Counted from the first letter of the stretch, positions 28,874-38,179 are shown. The stretch is DNA of 64,000 nucleotides from Acidobacteriota bacterium (GCA_016196035.1 JACPYM010000034.1:124001-188000); one strand, 5' to 3'. The notes: generated from the letters alone by a model not told the origin. Numbers and translations: made by a program.

Positions 28874-30400
28874 ATGAAGACAAGCACCCGGTTAATTCTG
28901 ATGTTGACGCTGACCGTGAGCGCGGTCATGGCGGCGGCGACGTATTACTCGCTGCGCTTGCGGGCGCAGGCGTTGGAACGAGCAGCACTGGACGAAGTGC
29001 GCGCCCACGCCATCACTTTGCAACTGGCTCTCGAAGAAAACTATGCCGCCGGACGGCAAGACACCGCCCAACGTTTGATCAATCGCTTGGGCGAAAACAC
29101 CGGCGTTACCGGCGTGATCCTGTTTGACCGCAATGGCGCGGTGCAACTGCTGTCAGCATCGCTGAAACAGGCCAACCTCACCGATTCTGATGAAGCCCGC
29201 CGCGTGATCGCGGGCCATGACGACATCCCCATTCGCCGCCGCCTCAATAACGTCGAAGTGCTTTCCTACATTCACCCGCTCATCGTGCAGGGCGAGCGCG
29301 TCGGCGCGATGGAGCTGACCTTGCCAGTGGCCTTCGTCGAAGCGGAAATCAGGCAGGCGGGCGGCGATTCGCTGCTGATTTTGGGATTGCTTTGCCTGGT
29401 GATCTTGTCAGTAGTGGGCGTGGCGACGCGTTACAACCTGACGCGTCCGATCAACCTGCTGCTGGCTGGCGCCGAAGAATTGGGGCGCGGCAATTTGTCG
29501 CACCGTGTGACCATTCCGCACCGCGGTGGCGAATTTGCGATGTTGGCCCGCGCCTTCAACCAAATGGCCGATTCGTTAGCCGAACAACGCCGTCGAGCCG
29601 AGCGCGAAGCCTACGAAAAACTCGAACTCGAACGCCGCTTGCGCCATCACGAAAGACTGGCGGCGGTGGGTCAACTGGCCGCCGGAGTCGCGCACGAACT
29701 GGGCGCGCCCTTGCAAGTCATTGATGGACGCGCCAAACAGTTGCAGGAGCAGACCGAGGTTTCGCGCGAAAAACAGCAGCGCAACTTGGGCATCATTCGC
29801 ACGCAGGCCGACCGCATCACCCGGATGGTGCGCAACTTGCTGAACCTGGCGCGCCCTTATCATCCCCGGCCATGTGCGGTTGATTTGCGCAAAGTGACGA
29901 CCCACACCTTGGAAACGCTCGAAACGCAAACAGCGCAAGCAGGTGTACAGGTCGAGCATCAGGCGAAATCGGCTGTGATGGTTTCCGCCGATGCCGAGTT
30001 ATTGCAGCAGGTTTTCCTGAATATCTGTTTGAACGCCTTGCAGGCCATGCCCACGGGCGGCCTGTTGCGCGTGACTTATGACACCGAGGCTACGCCACGC
30101 GAAGGGCGTAATTTTATGGCAGTGCGGGTTTATGATACGGGTGTCGGCATCGCCACAGCTCATCTGGAGACAATCTTCAATCCATTTTTTACCACCAAAG
30201 AAGTCGGGCATAACACGGGGCTGGGGTTGGCGGTTTCGAGCCGCATCGTGGAAGAACACGGCGGTTGGATTGAAGCCGCCAATTGGCAGGATGGCAAAGC
30301 GCAGGGCGCAGTTTTCGCCGTCTATCTGCCGCAGCCAATTGAACAGGCACAAGGTGGCGACGCCCCGCGTCCGGCCTTATTGCAGGAGGCATTGCATTGA
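28874..30400 (+). CDS. Membrane sensor histidine kinase, NtrB-like
   Basis: A 508-residue kinase. Two membrane helices (about 5-22 and 168-188) flank a periplasmic sensor region of about 145 residues. HAMP follows ('[20 protein letters not shown]'), then HisKA with the phosphorylatable His in '[18 protein letters not shown]', and HATPase_c with N-box '[10 protein letters not shown]', 'VYDTGVGI' and 'GLGLAV'. The N-box and HisKA form are those of kinases that pair with sigma-54 activators. ATG 28874 has GGAAG at 28865; ATG 28859 is an alternative. Its stop overlaps the start of the response regulator, so the pair is translationally coupled. The signal is unknown. Confidence 0.9.
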   Translation: MKTSTRLILMLTLTVSAVMAAATYYSLRLRAQALERAALDEVRAHAITLQLALEENYAAGRQDTAQRLINRLGENTGVTGVILFDRNGAVQLLSASLKQANLTDSDEARRVIAGHDDIPIRRRLNNVEVLSYIHPLIVQGERVGAMELTLPVAFVEAEIRQAGGDSLLILGLLCLVILSVVGVATRYNLTRPINLLLAGAEELGRGNLSHRVTIPHRGGEFAMLARAFNQMADSLAEQRRRAEREAYEKLELERRLRHHERLAAVGQLAAGVAHELGAPLQVIDGRAKQLQEQTEVSREKQQRNLGIIRTQADRITRMVRNLLNLARPYHPRPCAVDLRKVTTHTLETLETQTAQAGVQVEHQAKSAVMVSADAELLQQVFLNICLNALQAMPTGGLLRVTYDTEATPREGRNFMAVRVYDTGVGIATAHLETIFNPFFTTKEVGHNTGLGLAVSSRIVEEHGGWIEAANWQDGKAQGAVFAVYLPQPIEQAQGGDAPRPALLQEALH

Positions 30401-31770
30401 ATCAGGTGCGTTTGTTGATCGCCGAAGATGATCCAGACTTGCGCGATCTGTTGCAGGATGATCTGGAAGACGCCGGATACGAAACCGTCCTGGCCGTGGA
30501 TGGCCGCGCGGCGCTGGCGCAGGTCGAACGTGAGCGCGAGTTTTTTGATTTGCTGATCACCGATGTGAATATGCCCGGTCTGACCGGCACCGAATTGCTG
30601 GCGGCCATGCGCCAGCAGCGCGCCGAAGCCCCCGTCGTCATCATCACCGCTTTCGGTTCGGTCGAGCAAGCCGTCGAGATGGTCAAAGCGGGTGCGTTCC
30701 AATACTTGACTAAGCCCTTCGAGACCGTCGAATTGTTGCGCGTGGTGGATGAAGCCTTGCAGCAAAGCGCGACGCAACGGGCCCAGGCGCGGCTGCGGCG
30801 CGAACTGCCCGGCGCGCCGCCAAAGATCATTGGCGCGTCCCGACCCATGCAGGAGCTATTCAAGCTGATGGCCCGCGCCGCGCGCGGCACGAGCACCGTG
30901 CTCATCACCGGCGAATCGGGAACGGGCAAGGAACTGGTCGCGCGTTCGATGCACGACATGTCGGGCCGGCGCGGGCAATTCGTGCCCGTCAATTGCGCCG
31001 CCATCCCAGCCGATTTGATCGAGTCCGAGCTTTTCGGCCACACGGGCCAAGCCTTTACCGGCGCGAAACAGGTGCGCGCCGGATTGTTCGAATCCGCCGA
31101 GGGCGGCTCGCTCTTGCTGGACGAAATCGGCGAATTGCCGCTGTTGATGCAGCCCAAACTGCTGCGCGTCTTACAGGAGGGCCGGCTGCGCCGCGTCGGT
31201 TCTGATCAAGAGAAGGAATTCAACGTGCGCATCATCGCCGCCACCAACCGCGACCTCGAAAAAGAAGTGCAAGCAGGCCGTTTCCGCGAAGACCTGTTCT
31301 GGCGCCTGAACGTCATTCACCTGCACATTCCGCCGTTGCGCGAACGTCCTTTCGATATTCCGCTGCTGGTCGAGCACTTCCTCAACAAGCTCGCCAAGTC
31401 GGCTCAAACCGAACCGCTCAACGTCACGGCGGAAGCGCTCGCTGTGCTCACCGCCTATGCTTGGCCGGGCAATGCGCGCGAATTGGAAAACGCCATCGAA
31501 CGCGCCGTCGCACTCGCCGAAGGCACAAATCTCGCGCCGCATGATTTGCCCGAACGCATTCGCAACAGTGGCCAGGCCGCGCAAATGCTCACTCAGGCGC
31601 GCCAGCAACGAATGACGCTGCGCGAGTTGGAAAGGGAATACATTCTCGAAACGCTGCGCCTGACTGACGGCAACAAATCACGCGCGGCGGAATTGCTCGG
31701 CTTTGACCGCCGCACGCTGCATCGCAAGCTCGATGAATATCGCGTCGAAGACCCGAATTTCGCCTTGTGA
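30397..31770 (+). CDS. NtrC-family sigma-54 response regulator
   Basis: A 457-residue protein: receiver domain (1-120, phosphorylation site Asp56 in '[10 protein letters not shown]'), AAA+ domain (about 143-380, Walker A 'GESGTGKE', '[10 protein letters not shown]') and Fis-type helix-turn-helix ('[20 protein letters not shown]'). The start is TTG at 30397, overlapping the histidine kinase TGA as TTGA, with AGGAGG at 30384-30389. In the sigma-54 contact loop the usual GAFTGA reads QAFTGA (218-223), a departure at the first glycine. The next operon has a sigma-54 promoter 260 nt downstream, its likely target. Confidence 0.92.
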   Translation: MNQVRLLIAEDDPDLRDLLQDDLEDAGYETVLAVDGRAALAQVEREREFFDLLITDVNMPGLTGTELLAAMRQQRAEAPVVIITAFGSVEQAVEMVKAGAFQYLTKPFETVELLRVVDEALQQSATQRAQARLRRELPGAPPKIIGASRPMQELFKLMARAARGTSTVLITGESGTGKELVARSMHDMSGRRGQFVPVNCAAIPADLIESELFGHTGQAFTGAKQVRAGLFESAEGGSLLLDEIGELPLLMQPKLLRVLQEGRLRRVGSDQEKEFNVRIIAATNRDLEKEVQAGRFREDLFWRLNVIHLHIPPLRERPFDIPLLVEHFLNKLAKSAQTEPLNVTAEALAVLTAYAWPGNARELENAIERAVALAEGTNLAPHDLPERIRNSGQAAQMLTQARQQRMTLRELEREYILETLRLTDGNKSRAAELLGFDRRTLHRKLDEYRVEDPNFAL

Positions 31771-31793
31771 GGTTCGCGCCTCCGTACCTGAAG

Positions 31794-31825
31794 AAAGCCC
31801 CGGCGCCGCATTGCACCGGGGCTTT
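31794..31825 (+). terminator. Hairpin terminator after the NtrC-like gene
   Basis: A perfect 10-bp stem (31794-31803, AAAGCCCCGG, with 31816-31825) and 12-nt loop, ending in three T of the stem. It lies 23 nt after the stop and should separate the regulator operon from the sigma-54-controlled operon. The remaining gap to 32026 shows no gene. Confidence 0.75.
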
Positions 31826-32026
31826 GCCATCAAGGGGCAGCGGTGTTTATCAACACGACGGCGTCTCGCGTCCGGGCAATGTGCATGTAGTGGGGACGTT
31901 GTTCAAAGTGTTCTTGTGAGTTACTACCGTCGTAGCTTGTCACAGTGGGGTGGCAATTTGTCCCGCCGCCTACCACACCGTTTTCGCCGGACGCCACAAA
32001 AGCTCAACAAAGCGGTCTTTTAAGCA

Positions 32027-32043
32027 TTGGCACAGCCCTTGCC
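32027..32043 (+). promoter_or_regulatory. Sigma-54 (-24/-12) promoter before the carbonic anhydrase gene
   Basis: TTGGCACAGCCCTTGCC matches the sigma-54 consensus (TGGCAC-N5-TTGC): GG at 32029-32030 and GC at 32041-32042 are separated by exactly 10 nt. Transcription should start near 32054, giving a leader of about 70 nt. The gene just upstream encodes an NtrC-family activator, the kind of protein such promoters require. No clear palindromic activator site was found upstream. Confidence 0.75.
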
Positions 32044-32123
32044 AACTCCTGCCACGTAACCGTGCGCAGCTTGTGCCGCGCGCAACCAGCACAAATTGTT
32101 CGCAACATTTCAGGAGAAAGAAA

Positions 32124-32816
32124 ATGGAAAAGATCGTTCGCGGAATTCACCAATTTCAAACCACACACTTCAGCGAGCATCAGGAACTGTTCGCCCAGCT
32201 TTCGCATGGGCAGCAGCCCGAAACGCTGCTCATCACCTGTTCCGATTCGCGCATCGTGCCCGATCTGTTGACGCAGACGCAGCCGGGCGAACTCTTTGTC
32301 ATTCGCAATGCGGGCAACATCATTCCGCCCTATGGCGCGGCCAACGGCGGCGAGGGCGCGACGATTGAATTCGCCGTCGGCGCGCTCCAGGTCAAACACA
32401 TCGTCGTGATGGGCCATTCGCATTGCGGCGCCATGAAAGGTTTGTTGCAGCCCGACAGTCTGACCGCGTTGCCGTTGGTCGCCGCTTGGCTGAAACACGC
32501 CGAAGCGACCCGCCGCGTCGTGCTGGCAAGTTACGAAGGGTTGAGCGACATCGAATTGCTCAACGCCGCGATCAAGGAAAACGTGCTGGTGCAAGTGGAC
32601 AACCTGCGCACCTACCCGGCCATCGCTGCGCGCCTGGCAAAAGGCGATCTAACGTTGCACGCCTGGATTTATGAGATCGAGAGCGGGCGCATTCTGGCTT
32701 ACGACGCCGCCCACACACAGTACGTGCCGGTTAGTGTGGCGGGCGTCCAACCCCTCGCTACCAATCGGCTGAAGGCAGAGCCGAAACCGGCGGCGTTTAA
32801 GGCGGCGGCGCAGTAA
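32124..32816 (+). CDS. Beta-class carbonic anhydrase
   Basis: A 230-residue enzyme for reversible CO2 hydration. Zinc ligands Cys39, His98 and Cys101 are present ('LLITCSDSRIVPDLL' and 'VMGHSHCGAMKG'), with the Asp41-Arg43 dyad that positions the active-site water. The start at 32124 follows CAGGAGAAAG. It lies 32 nt before a SulP transporter gene, a common pairing in which bicarbonate taken up or formed is linked to transport. The pair lies behind a sigma-54 promoter, so it is probably induced by the NtrB/NtrC-like system. Confidence 0.92.
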   Translation: MEKIVRGIHQFQTTHFSEHQELFAQLSHGQQPETLLITCSDSRIVPDLLTQTQPGELFVIRNAGNIIPPYGAANGGEGATIEFAVGALQVKHIVVMGHSHCGAMKGLLQPDSLTALPLVAAWLKHAEATRRVVLASYEGLSDIELLNAAIKENVLVQVDNLRTYPAIAARLAKGDLTLHAWIYEIESGRILAYDAAHTQYVPVSVAGVQPLATNRLKAEPKPAAFKAAAQ

Positions 32817-32848
32817 CGGCGCGCCGCTTCACAGGAGGGAGGAAAACC

Positions 32849-34372
32849 ATGATCAAACAAATCACCAATGAAAACGGGATACGCCAGACTTTCGCCCAGG
32901 ACTTGCTGGCCTCCATCGTAGTCTTTCTCGTAGCGTTGCCTTTGTGTATGGGCATCGCCATCGCGTCGGGCGTGCCGCCCGCGCTGGGCCTGATTACAGG
33001 CATCGTCGGCGGGCTGGTCGTCGGCTTCATCGCGGGCAGCCCGTTGCAAGTGAGCGGGCCGGCGGCGGGCTTGACGGTGCTGGTGTGGGAGATGGTTCAG
33101 CAACACGGTATTGCCATGCTCGGCGCGATTGTGCTGCTGGCGGGCGTGCTGCAAATGCTGATGGGCGTGGCGAAGCTGGGCCAATGGTTCCGCGCCATCT
33201 CGCCCGCTGTCATTCAAGGCATGCTCGCGGGCATCGGGGTGTTGATTATCGCTTCGCAGGTTCACGTGATGGTGGACGATGGGCCAAAGGGTAGCGGTTT
33301 GACGAACCTGCTCTCGATTCCCGCCGCGATTTACAAAGGCCTTTTCCCGCTCGATGGTTCGACGCATCACATCGCCGCCGCTGTCGGGCTGGCGACAATG
33401 GCGCTGATTTTCGCGTGGGGCTACGCGCCGAAGAAGTGGCAGATTATGCCCGCTCCGCTGGTCGCCATCGTCGCCGTCACGCTTAGCGCGGCGCTGCTGC
33501 AATTGCCGATCAAGTACGTCAACGTGCCCGGCAATCTGGCGAGTGTGACCAGCTTTCCGACGCTGGAATCCATGCAAGGTTTGCTGAATCTTTCCGTCAT
33601 CGGTTCGGCGTTGGCGCTCTGTTTCATTGCGAGCGCCGAGACACTGCTTTCCGCGACGGCTGTTGACCGCATGCATCAGGGCGAGCGCACGCAATACAAC
33701 AAAGAACTGTTCGCACAGGGCGTGGGCAACTCAATCTGCGGCCTCTTTGGCGCTTTGCCGATGACCGGCGTCATCGTGCGTAGCTCGGCGAATGTGAATG
33801 CAGGCGGCAAGACGCGGCTGTCGGCCATTTTGCACGGCGCGTGGATTCTGGGGTTGGTGGCGCTCGCGCCGTTCATTCTCAATCGGATTCCGACGACGGC
33901 GCTGGCGGGGATTCTGGTTTACACCGGCTTCAAGTTGCTCTCGCCGAAAGCGGTGCGCGAATTGAAACCGCACGGCTGGCAGGAAGTCGCCATTTACGCT
34001 GCGACCATCGTGGGCATCGTGGCGCTCAATCTGCTGGTCGGCGTTTTGATCGGGCTGGGGGCTGGCGTTGTTGAAATTGCTCTACACTTTCTCGCATCTC
34101 GAAGTGCGCGTGCATACCGATTACGCCACCGAAGAGACGACGGTGACGCTGGATGGCGCGGCAACCTTCGTGCGGCTGCCGAAACTGGCGGCGGCGCTCG
34201 AAGCGTTGCCGGCAGGCGCGAAGGTCGTCTTGAACACCGACAAGCTGAGCTACATGGATCATGCTTGTCTCGACCTGATTACGAACTGGCGCAAACAGCA
34301 CGTCGCGCGCAACGGCCAGGCCGAGGTGCCGTGGGAAGATTTGCAGCAACGCAATCAAGCGCGCGAACGTGA
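32849..34372 (+). CDS. SulP-family anion (bicarbonate-type) transporter, frameshifted before its STAS domain
   Basis: A membrane transporter beginning 'TFAQDLLASIVVFLVALPLCMGIAIASG', typical of SulP permeases; the linked carbonic anhydrase suggests bicarbonate as substrate. The membrane part (about 1-405, 10-12 or more helices) is intact. After 'LLVGVLIGLG' the reading frame turns into an Arg-rich, non-homologous tail ending at 34372. One base fewer in the GGGGG run at 34057-34061 would give 'GLGLALLKLLYTFSHLEVRVHTD' and continue into a normal STAS domain to 34418, about 523 residues. This is a sequencing error, a real frameshift or slippage at the G-run. GGAGGGAGG lies just before the start codon. 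Confidence 0.88.
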   Translation: MIKQITNENGIRQTFAQDLLASIVVFLVALPLCMGIAIASGVPPALGLITGIVGGLVVGFIAGSPLQVSGPAAGLTVLVWEMVQQHGIAMLGAIVLLAGVLQMLMGVAKLGQWFRAISPAVIQGMLAGIGVLIIASQVHVMVDDGPKGSGLTNLLSIPAAIYKGLFPLDGSTHHIAAAVGLATMALIFAWGYAPKKWQIMPAPLVAIVAVTLSAALLQLPIKYVNVPGNLASVTSFPTLESMQGLLNLSVIGSALALCFIASAETLLSATAVDRMHQGERTQYNKELFAQGVGNSICGLFGALPMTGVIVRSSANVNAGGKTRLSAILHGAWILGLVALAPFILNRIPTTALAGILVYTGFKLLSPKAVRELKPHGWQEVAIYAATIVGIVALNLLVGVLIGLGAGVVEIALHFLASRSARAYRLRHRRDDGDAGWRGNLRAAAETGGGARSVAGRREGRLEHRQAELHGSCLSRPDYELAQTARRAQRPGRGAVGRFAATQSSART

Positions 34373-34418
34373 GGTCGTACTGATCGCGGCACTACCGGCG
34401 AGCGCCGTGAACTCATAA
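34062..34418 (+). pseudogene. STAS domain separated from SulP by a +1 frameshift
   Basis: In the other frame the region encodes a linker and a STAS domain ('VTLDGAATFVRLPKLAAALE', 'VVLNTDKLSYMDHACLDLI'), the regulatory domain normally at the C-terminus of SulP transporters. It lacks its own ribosome site, and the first ATG in frame (34068) falls within what would be the last membrane helix. It should be read as the rest of the SulP gene and not as a separate protein. Confidence 0.8.
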
Positions 34419-34480
34419 TTTCGAGCAAGCACCGGTTGAGGGAATCTGCTGGGTGGATCCCTCAACCATTGGGGGACAAG

Positions 34481-34951
34481 ATGAAAATTTTGATCGGAGT
34501 GGATGATTCCAATTTCAGTCAGGCCGCTGTCGAGGCGGTGGCCCGGCGTTCCTGGGCGGCGGGCACGGAAGTCAAAGTGGTCTTCGCCATCGAGCCGCCT
34601 TTCACGCCCGAAGCGACTGTCATGGGACGCGCGGGCAATCATTACGAAATTGCGCGGCGGGCGCTTGACCGCGCCGTGTCAACGCTGCGCGGCAGTGACA
34701 ACCATTTTGAACTGATTGGTGACATCATCGAAGGCGCGCCGAAACAAGTGCTGTTGGACGAGGCTGAAGCGTGGGGCGCGGATTTGCTCGTGGTCGGTTC
34801 ACACGGGCGGCGTGGGCTGGATCGTTTCCTGCTTGGCTCGGTTTCGCAAGCTGTGGCGTTGCACGCGCCGTGTTCGGTGGAAATTGTGCGCGTCCCCCTG
34901 TCACAAGCCGCATTACAAACGAAAGCGGCAGGAGCAGAGCATTATGCGTAA
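34481..34951 (+). CDS. Universal stress protein (UspA family)
   Basis: A 156-residue protein with the UspA fold: 'MKILIGVDDSNFSQAAVEAV' at the start and the ATP-binding G-2x-G-9x-G(S) motif in 'GSHGRRGLDRFLLGSVSQ' near the C-terminus, so it is of the nucleotide-binding type. The ATG at 34481 follows GGGGGACAAG. It is 62 nt downstream of the SulP gene and its stop overlaps the start of the VWFA gene by 8 nt. It is probably part of the sigma-54-driven carbonic anhydrase operon. Confidence 0.9.
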   Translation: MKILIGVDDSNFSQAAVEAVARRSWAAGTEVKVVFAIEPPFTPEATVMGRAGNHYEIARRALDRAVSTLRGSDNHFELIGDIIEGAPKQVLLDEAEAWGADLLVVGSHGRRGLDRFLLGSVSQAVALHAPCSVEIVRVPLSQAALQTKAAGAEHYA

Positions 34952-35987
34952 GGCGGGTTTGACGACAATTGAACAGGTCATGAATCAACCGCGGAACCGT
35001 TTTTCAGGCAAATCGGCGGCGGTGGGGTTATGCCTGCTGTTATTGCCTGCGGGTTTCACTGCTCCGGCCGCACTGGCGCAAGCTTTGCCCGCCGCGCTGG
35101 CGACACCGCAAGGCGCGGCGGAGGCGGTTCGCATCAAGACGGAAATGGTCTCACTGACGGTAAGTGTCATTGATGAGGAGGGACGGCATTTCACCGGTCT
35201 GGACAGCAAAGCATTTACCGTCTTCGAGAATGGCGTCGCCCAGGAAGTGAGTTTTTTCAGCCTCGCCGACGGCCCGGCCTCGGTCGGCATCGTCTTTGAT
35301 TTCTCGAATTCCATGACAGGCACGCGCCTCGCACACGCGCGAACGGCGCTCGCCCGTTTCGTCCAAACAAGTCACCCGGACGACGAGTATTGCTTGATCG
35401 GATTCAACAACAGGGCGCAATTGTTGTTAGAACGCACGCGCGACGCCGAAGCCTTGTTGCGCCGCGCTGACGGCCTGACGCCACGCGGCCATACCGCGCT
35501 TTACGATGCGATTGCGCTGGGACTAGCACAAGCTCGGCAAGGCCGCCACGCCAAACGGGCGCTCGTCATCATCAGCGATGGCGAAGACAATCATTCGCGG
35601 CTCGGCTTCAATGCATTGCGCCGCCTGGCGCTGGAAGCCGACGCCAGGATTTATGCCATCGTGATCAGCGATTTCTTTTCGCTGCGCAAACCCGGCGAAC
35701 GACTGAGTGAACTGGCAACCGCGACGGGCGGCAGCGTTCACTATCCCGCCAATGCCGAACGAATGAACGAAGCCTTTGAGCAGATCGCGCTGCAACTGCG
35801 CCAGCACTATTCGCTCGGCTATCTGCCAATGAATTTCAGCGCCGACGGCAAATGGCGCAAGCTGAAAGTGAAAGTCGCGCCGCCGCCGGACACGCCCAAG
35901 CTGGTGGTACGCAGCCGCGCGGGCTATTACGCCAACGCTGACCGCGCAGCCCGTGAACGCGGTATGGCGGCGCTCGATAACGATTGA
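34944..35987 (+). CDS. Secreted VWFA-related acidobacterial protein
   Basis: A 347-residue exported protein with a signal region (about 20-46) and a VWFA domain (about 60-290). The MIDAS motif is intact: 'DFSNSM' (DxSxS), the Thr in 'RGHTALYDAI' and Asp in 'ISDGED', so metal-dependent ligand binding is likely. It matches the acidobacterial VWFA family (TIGR03436). CAGGAG lies before the ATG at 34944; an alternative start is the ATG at 34980 (MNQPRNRF). The gene overlaps the Usp gene by 8 nt, indicating cotranslation. Its role next to a bicarbonate operon is unclear. Confidence 0.85.
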   Translation: MRKAGLTTIEQVMNQPRNRFSGKSAAVGLCLLLLPAGFTAPAALAQALPAALATPQGAAEAVRIKTEMVSLTVSVIDEEGRHFTGLDSKAFTVFENGVAQEVSFFSLADGPASVGIVFDFSNSMTGTRLAHARTALARFVQTSHPDDEYCLIGFNNRAQLLLERTRDAEALLRRADGLTPRGHTALYDAIALGLAQARQGRHAKRALVIISDGEDNHSRLGFNALRRLALEADARIYAIVISDFFSLRKPGERLSELATATGGSVHYPANAERMNEAFEQIALQLRQHYSLGYLPMNFSADGKWRKLKVKVAPPPDTPKLVVRSRAGYYANADRAARERGMAALDND

Positions 35988-35994
35988 GCGAAAG

Positions 35995-36134
35995 CGCGAA
36001 AGGGGAGCGGCTTACTTGATTATTTCGGCGTCGCTGTCAGTGCGCTTGCCCTGCATGCGGGCACGCCGGCGCAGCCAACTTAGGCCAAAGGATCAAGACC
36101 CTCTGTGGCTAAAACTCAGCGGGTCTTTTCTGTT
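35995..36134 (+). promoter_or_regulatory. Candidate yybP-ykoY manganese riboswitch with terminator before terC
   Basis: The leader begins AAAGGGGAGCGG (close to the conserved GGGGAG of the family), has GTCAGTGCG, then a hairpin GCCC-TGCATGC-GGGC (36048-36062) like the conserved loop-3 stem. It ends with an intrinsic terminator: AAGACCC (36095-36101) pairs with GGGTCTT (36121-36127) followed by TTCTGTTT. TerC/Alx genes are the classic partners of this riboswitch. The match was made by eye and needs a covariance search. Confidence 0.5.
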
Positions 36135-36166
36135 TGGCTGCCCTATTACCGTGGGAGATTTCGTTA

Positions 36167-37201
36167 ATGGATTTTGCCTTGTTTCCCATCACCGATTACT
36201 GGTGGGCCTATGTCGCCTTTACGGCCTTCGTGCTGCTGTTGCTCGCGCTCGACTTGGGTGTCTTTCATCGGCAAGCGCACGAGGTTTCATTTCGTGAAGC
36301 GGCGGGCTGGACTGTGGTCTGGGTGGCGTTGGCGCTAGCCTTCAACTTTGGGCTTTATCAATATGCGCTCTGGAAATTTCCACAAGACCCGCGCTTGCTG
36401 GCGCTGCCAGGCTTTAACCCCGACGCGGCGGCCTGGCAGATGGCGCTGGAATTCCTGACCGGCTACGTGGTCGAAAAGTCACTGGCCATAGATAACATCT
36501 TTGTTTTTGTCGTGCTCTTCGGCTTCTTTGCGATTCCGGCGAAGTACCAGCATCGCGTGCTCTTTTACGGCATCCTCGGCGCGCTCGTGTTGCGGGCCGC
36601 ATTCATCGCGCTGGGATCGGTGCTGATGCAATATCACGCGGTCATCATCGTCTTTGGGCTGTTCCTGATCTTCACTGGCGTGAAGATGATGTTTGCGCCC
36701 GAAAAGCAGTTAAACCCGGAGGCGAACATCGTCATTCGCCTGTTTCAGCGCTTCGTGCCGGTGACGGCGCAATTGCATGGCGAACGTTTCTTTGTGTGGC
36801 TGAACGGCGCGCTGCACGCGACGCCATTGTTTGTGGCGTTACTGTTTCTGGAACTAACCGACGTGATCTTTGCAGTGGATTCCGTCCCGGCGATCTTTGC
36901 CTTGACGAAGGAACCGCTGTTGGTTTTTACCTCAAATATGTTCGCGATCCTCGGATTGCGCGCGATGTACTTCATACTGGCGGGCGTGCTGGGTAAGTTC
37001 CACTTGCTGAAATATGGGTTAGCGGCAGTGCTGATTTTCGTTGGTTTGAAGATGGCTTGGTTGAACGAATGGTTCGGCGGCAAGTTCCCGATTACATGGT
37101 CGCTTGGCATCATTGGCGCGCTCATCGGCGGGGCGGTCGTGCTTTCGTTGCTCGTCGAAAAAGGCCGGCGGCCGGGTGGCGCACTGATTGAACGGAGCTA
37201 G
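36167..37201 (+). CDS. TerC/Alx-family membrane protein
   Basis: A 344-residue protein with about 9-10 membrane helices. Family signatures are 'LLALDLGVFHR', 'FLTGYVVEKSLAIDNIFVF' and 'LELTDVIFAVDSVPAIFALT'; the Asp and Glu residues inside helices are thought to bind Mn2+ or other cations. Alx of E. coli exports manganese. The start at 36167 follows GGGAG and gives a family-like N-terminus. It is preceded by a candidate Mn riboswitch, which fits control by manganese and separates it from the operon upstream. Confidence 0.92.
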   Translation: MDFALFPITDYWWAYVAFTAFVLLLLALDLGVFHRQAHEVSFREAAGWTVVWVALALAFNFGLYQYALWKFPQDPRLLALPGFNPDAAAWQMALEFLTGYVVEKSLAIDNIFVFVVLFGFFAIPAKYQHRVLFYGILGALVLRAAFIALGSVLMQYHAVIIVFGLFLIFTGVKMMFAPEKQLNPEANIVIRLFQRFVPVTAQLHGERFFVWLNGALHATPLFVALLFLELTDVIFAVDSVPAIFALTKEPLLVFTSNMFAILGLRAMYFILAGVLGKFHLLKYGLAAVLIFVGLKMAWLNEWFGGKFPITWSLGIIGALIGGAVVLSLLVEKGRRPGGALIERS

Positions 37202-37390
37202 GACGTAGCAAGTGACATAAGCCGACAGCTTGCAGGTTGGCTGAGCCTCAGTTGTAGTGGCGCGTGCTGCACGAGTCGCGTTGATTCCAGCCGAAGCCGC
37301 CAGTCACCTTGTCAAAAAGTCCCGGCGTGAGATAGCGCTGGGCAATGCTGATCCGCAGTTCATTTGAGCTGGGCGGACTGCCAAAACGGT

Positions 37391-38179
37391 TTATTTCATT
37401 TGTCCCGTGCCCCACTTCAGCGCATTGACGATCATCGTCTGATACCAGTCGGTCGTCCACACATCGGGGCGATGACCCATTGCGTTGTACATCACTTTGC
37501 CTTTGCCGTAGTCGTGCCACCAGACGAGCGGAAAATCTTTGGCTTCGACACCCTTGCGTGTCATGTCGGTTTTGCTTTGGTCGAGGCTCACCAGTACGTG
37601 CGTCTTGTCGCGTCCGATGAAATTCTTGATCTGATAAATCTCTTCTTTCATTGTCCAGCCGTCCGGCAGATGACGCGACACCGGATGCGACTTGTCTTCG
37701 GTCTTGAGCGTGACTTCGATGTTTTCCGTCCACGGATGCTGGTTGAAATAACCGCCGATCATCTGCCCGTACTCGGCCCATTTATAAAACGTGTCGGTCG
37801 CGCTATGAATCCCCAAAAAGAACTTGCCGGACTTGATCCAGTCAAGCAGCGCGGTCTTTTGCGCGTCTGACAGCGGCAATTCGCCCGTCGTGTAAAAGAT
37901 GATGGCATCGTAATTTTTCAGGTTCAGCGGTGTGAGGTATTTCTCGGCCATCTGCGTGAGCGTGACCTCAAAGCCGTTCTTCGCGCCCAAGGTTTCCACC
38001 AACTCTTCAGCCAGATGCAATGAAGCGTGGCGGAAGCCTTTGGATTGCGTGACGAACAACACGCGTTTGTGGCCTTTGGTCTGGGCGTAGACATTTGTAT
38101 AACAGCCGAAACTCAGCGTTGTCGCCAACGCCAGCAGCAACGTCACACGTGACAGCGTAGCGGTGCAATTGATCTGCAT
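37391..38179 (-). CDS. Secreted ThuA-like protein
   Basis: A 262-residue protein with a signal peptide (1-33, ending VYAQT) and a ThuA-like glutamine-amidotransferase fold ('RVLFVTQSKGFRHASLHLAEEL', 'ALLDWIKSGKFFLGIHSATDTFYKW', 'FPLVWWHDYGKGKVMYNAMGH'). ThuA domains occur in sugar-utilisation and membrane-anchored haem proteins. The catalytic mechanism is not established, and the usual amidotransferase Cys-His-Glu triad is not evident. The start at 38179 follows GAGGAA. A perfect 28-bp inverted repeat separates it from the efflux operon upstream. Confidence 0.85.
   Translation of the reverse strand: MQINCTATLSRVTLLLALATTLSFGCYTNVYAQTKGHKRVLFVTQSKGFRHASLHLAEELVETLGAKNGFEVTLTQMAEKYLTPLNLKNYDAIIFYTTGELPLSDAQKTALLDWIKSGKFFLGIHSATDTFYKWAEYGQMIGGYFNQHPWTENIEVTLKTEDKSHPVSRHLPDGWTMKEEIYQIKNFIGRDKTHVLVSLDQSKTDMTRKGVEAKDFPLVWWHDYGKGKVMYNAMGHRPDVWTTDWYQTMIVNALKWGTGQMK

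Noticed and set aside
37202-37390. Small gene between TerC and ThuA
   Set aside because: No frame with a ribosome site or family resemblance; left as intergenic.
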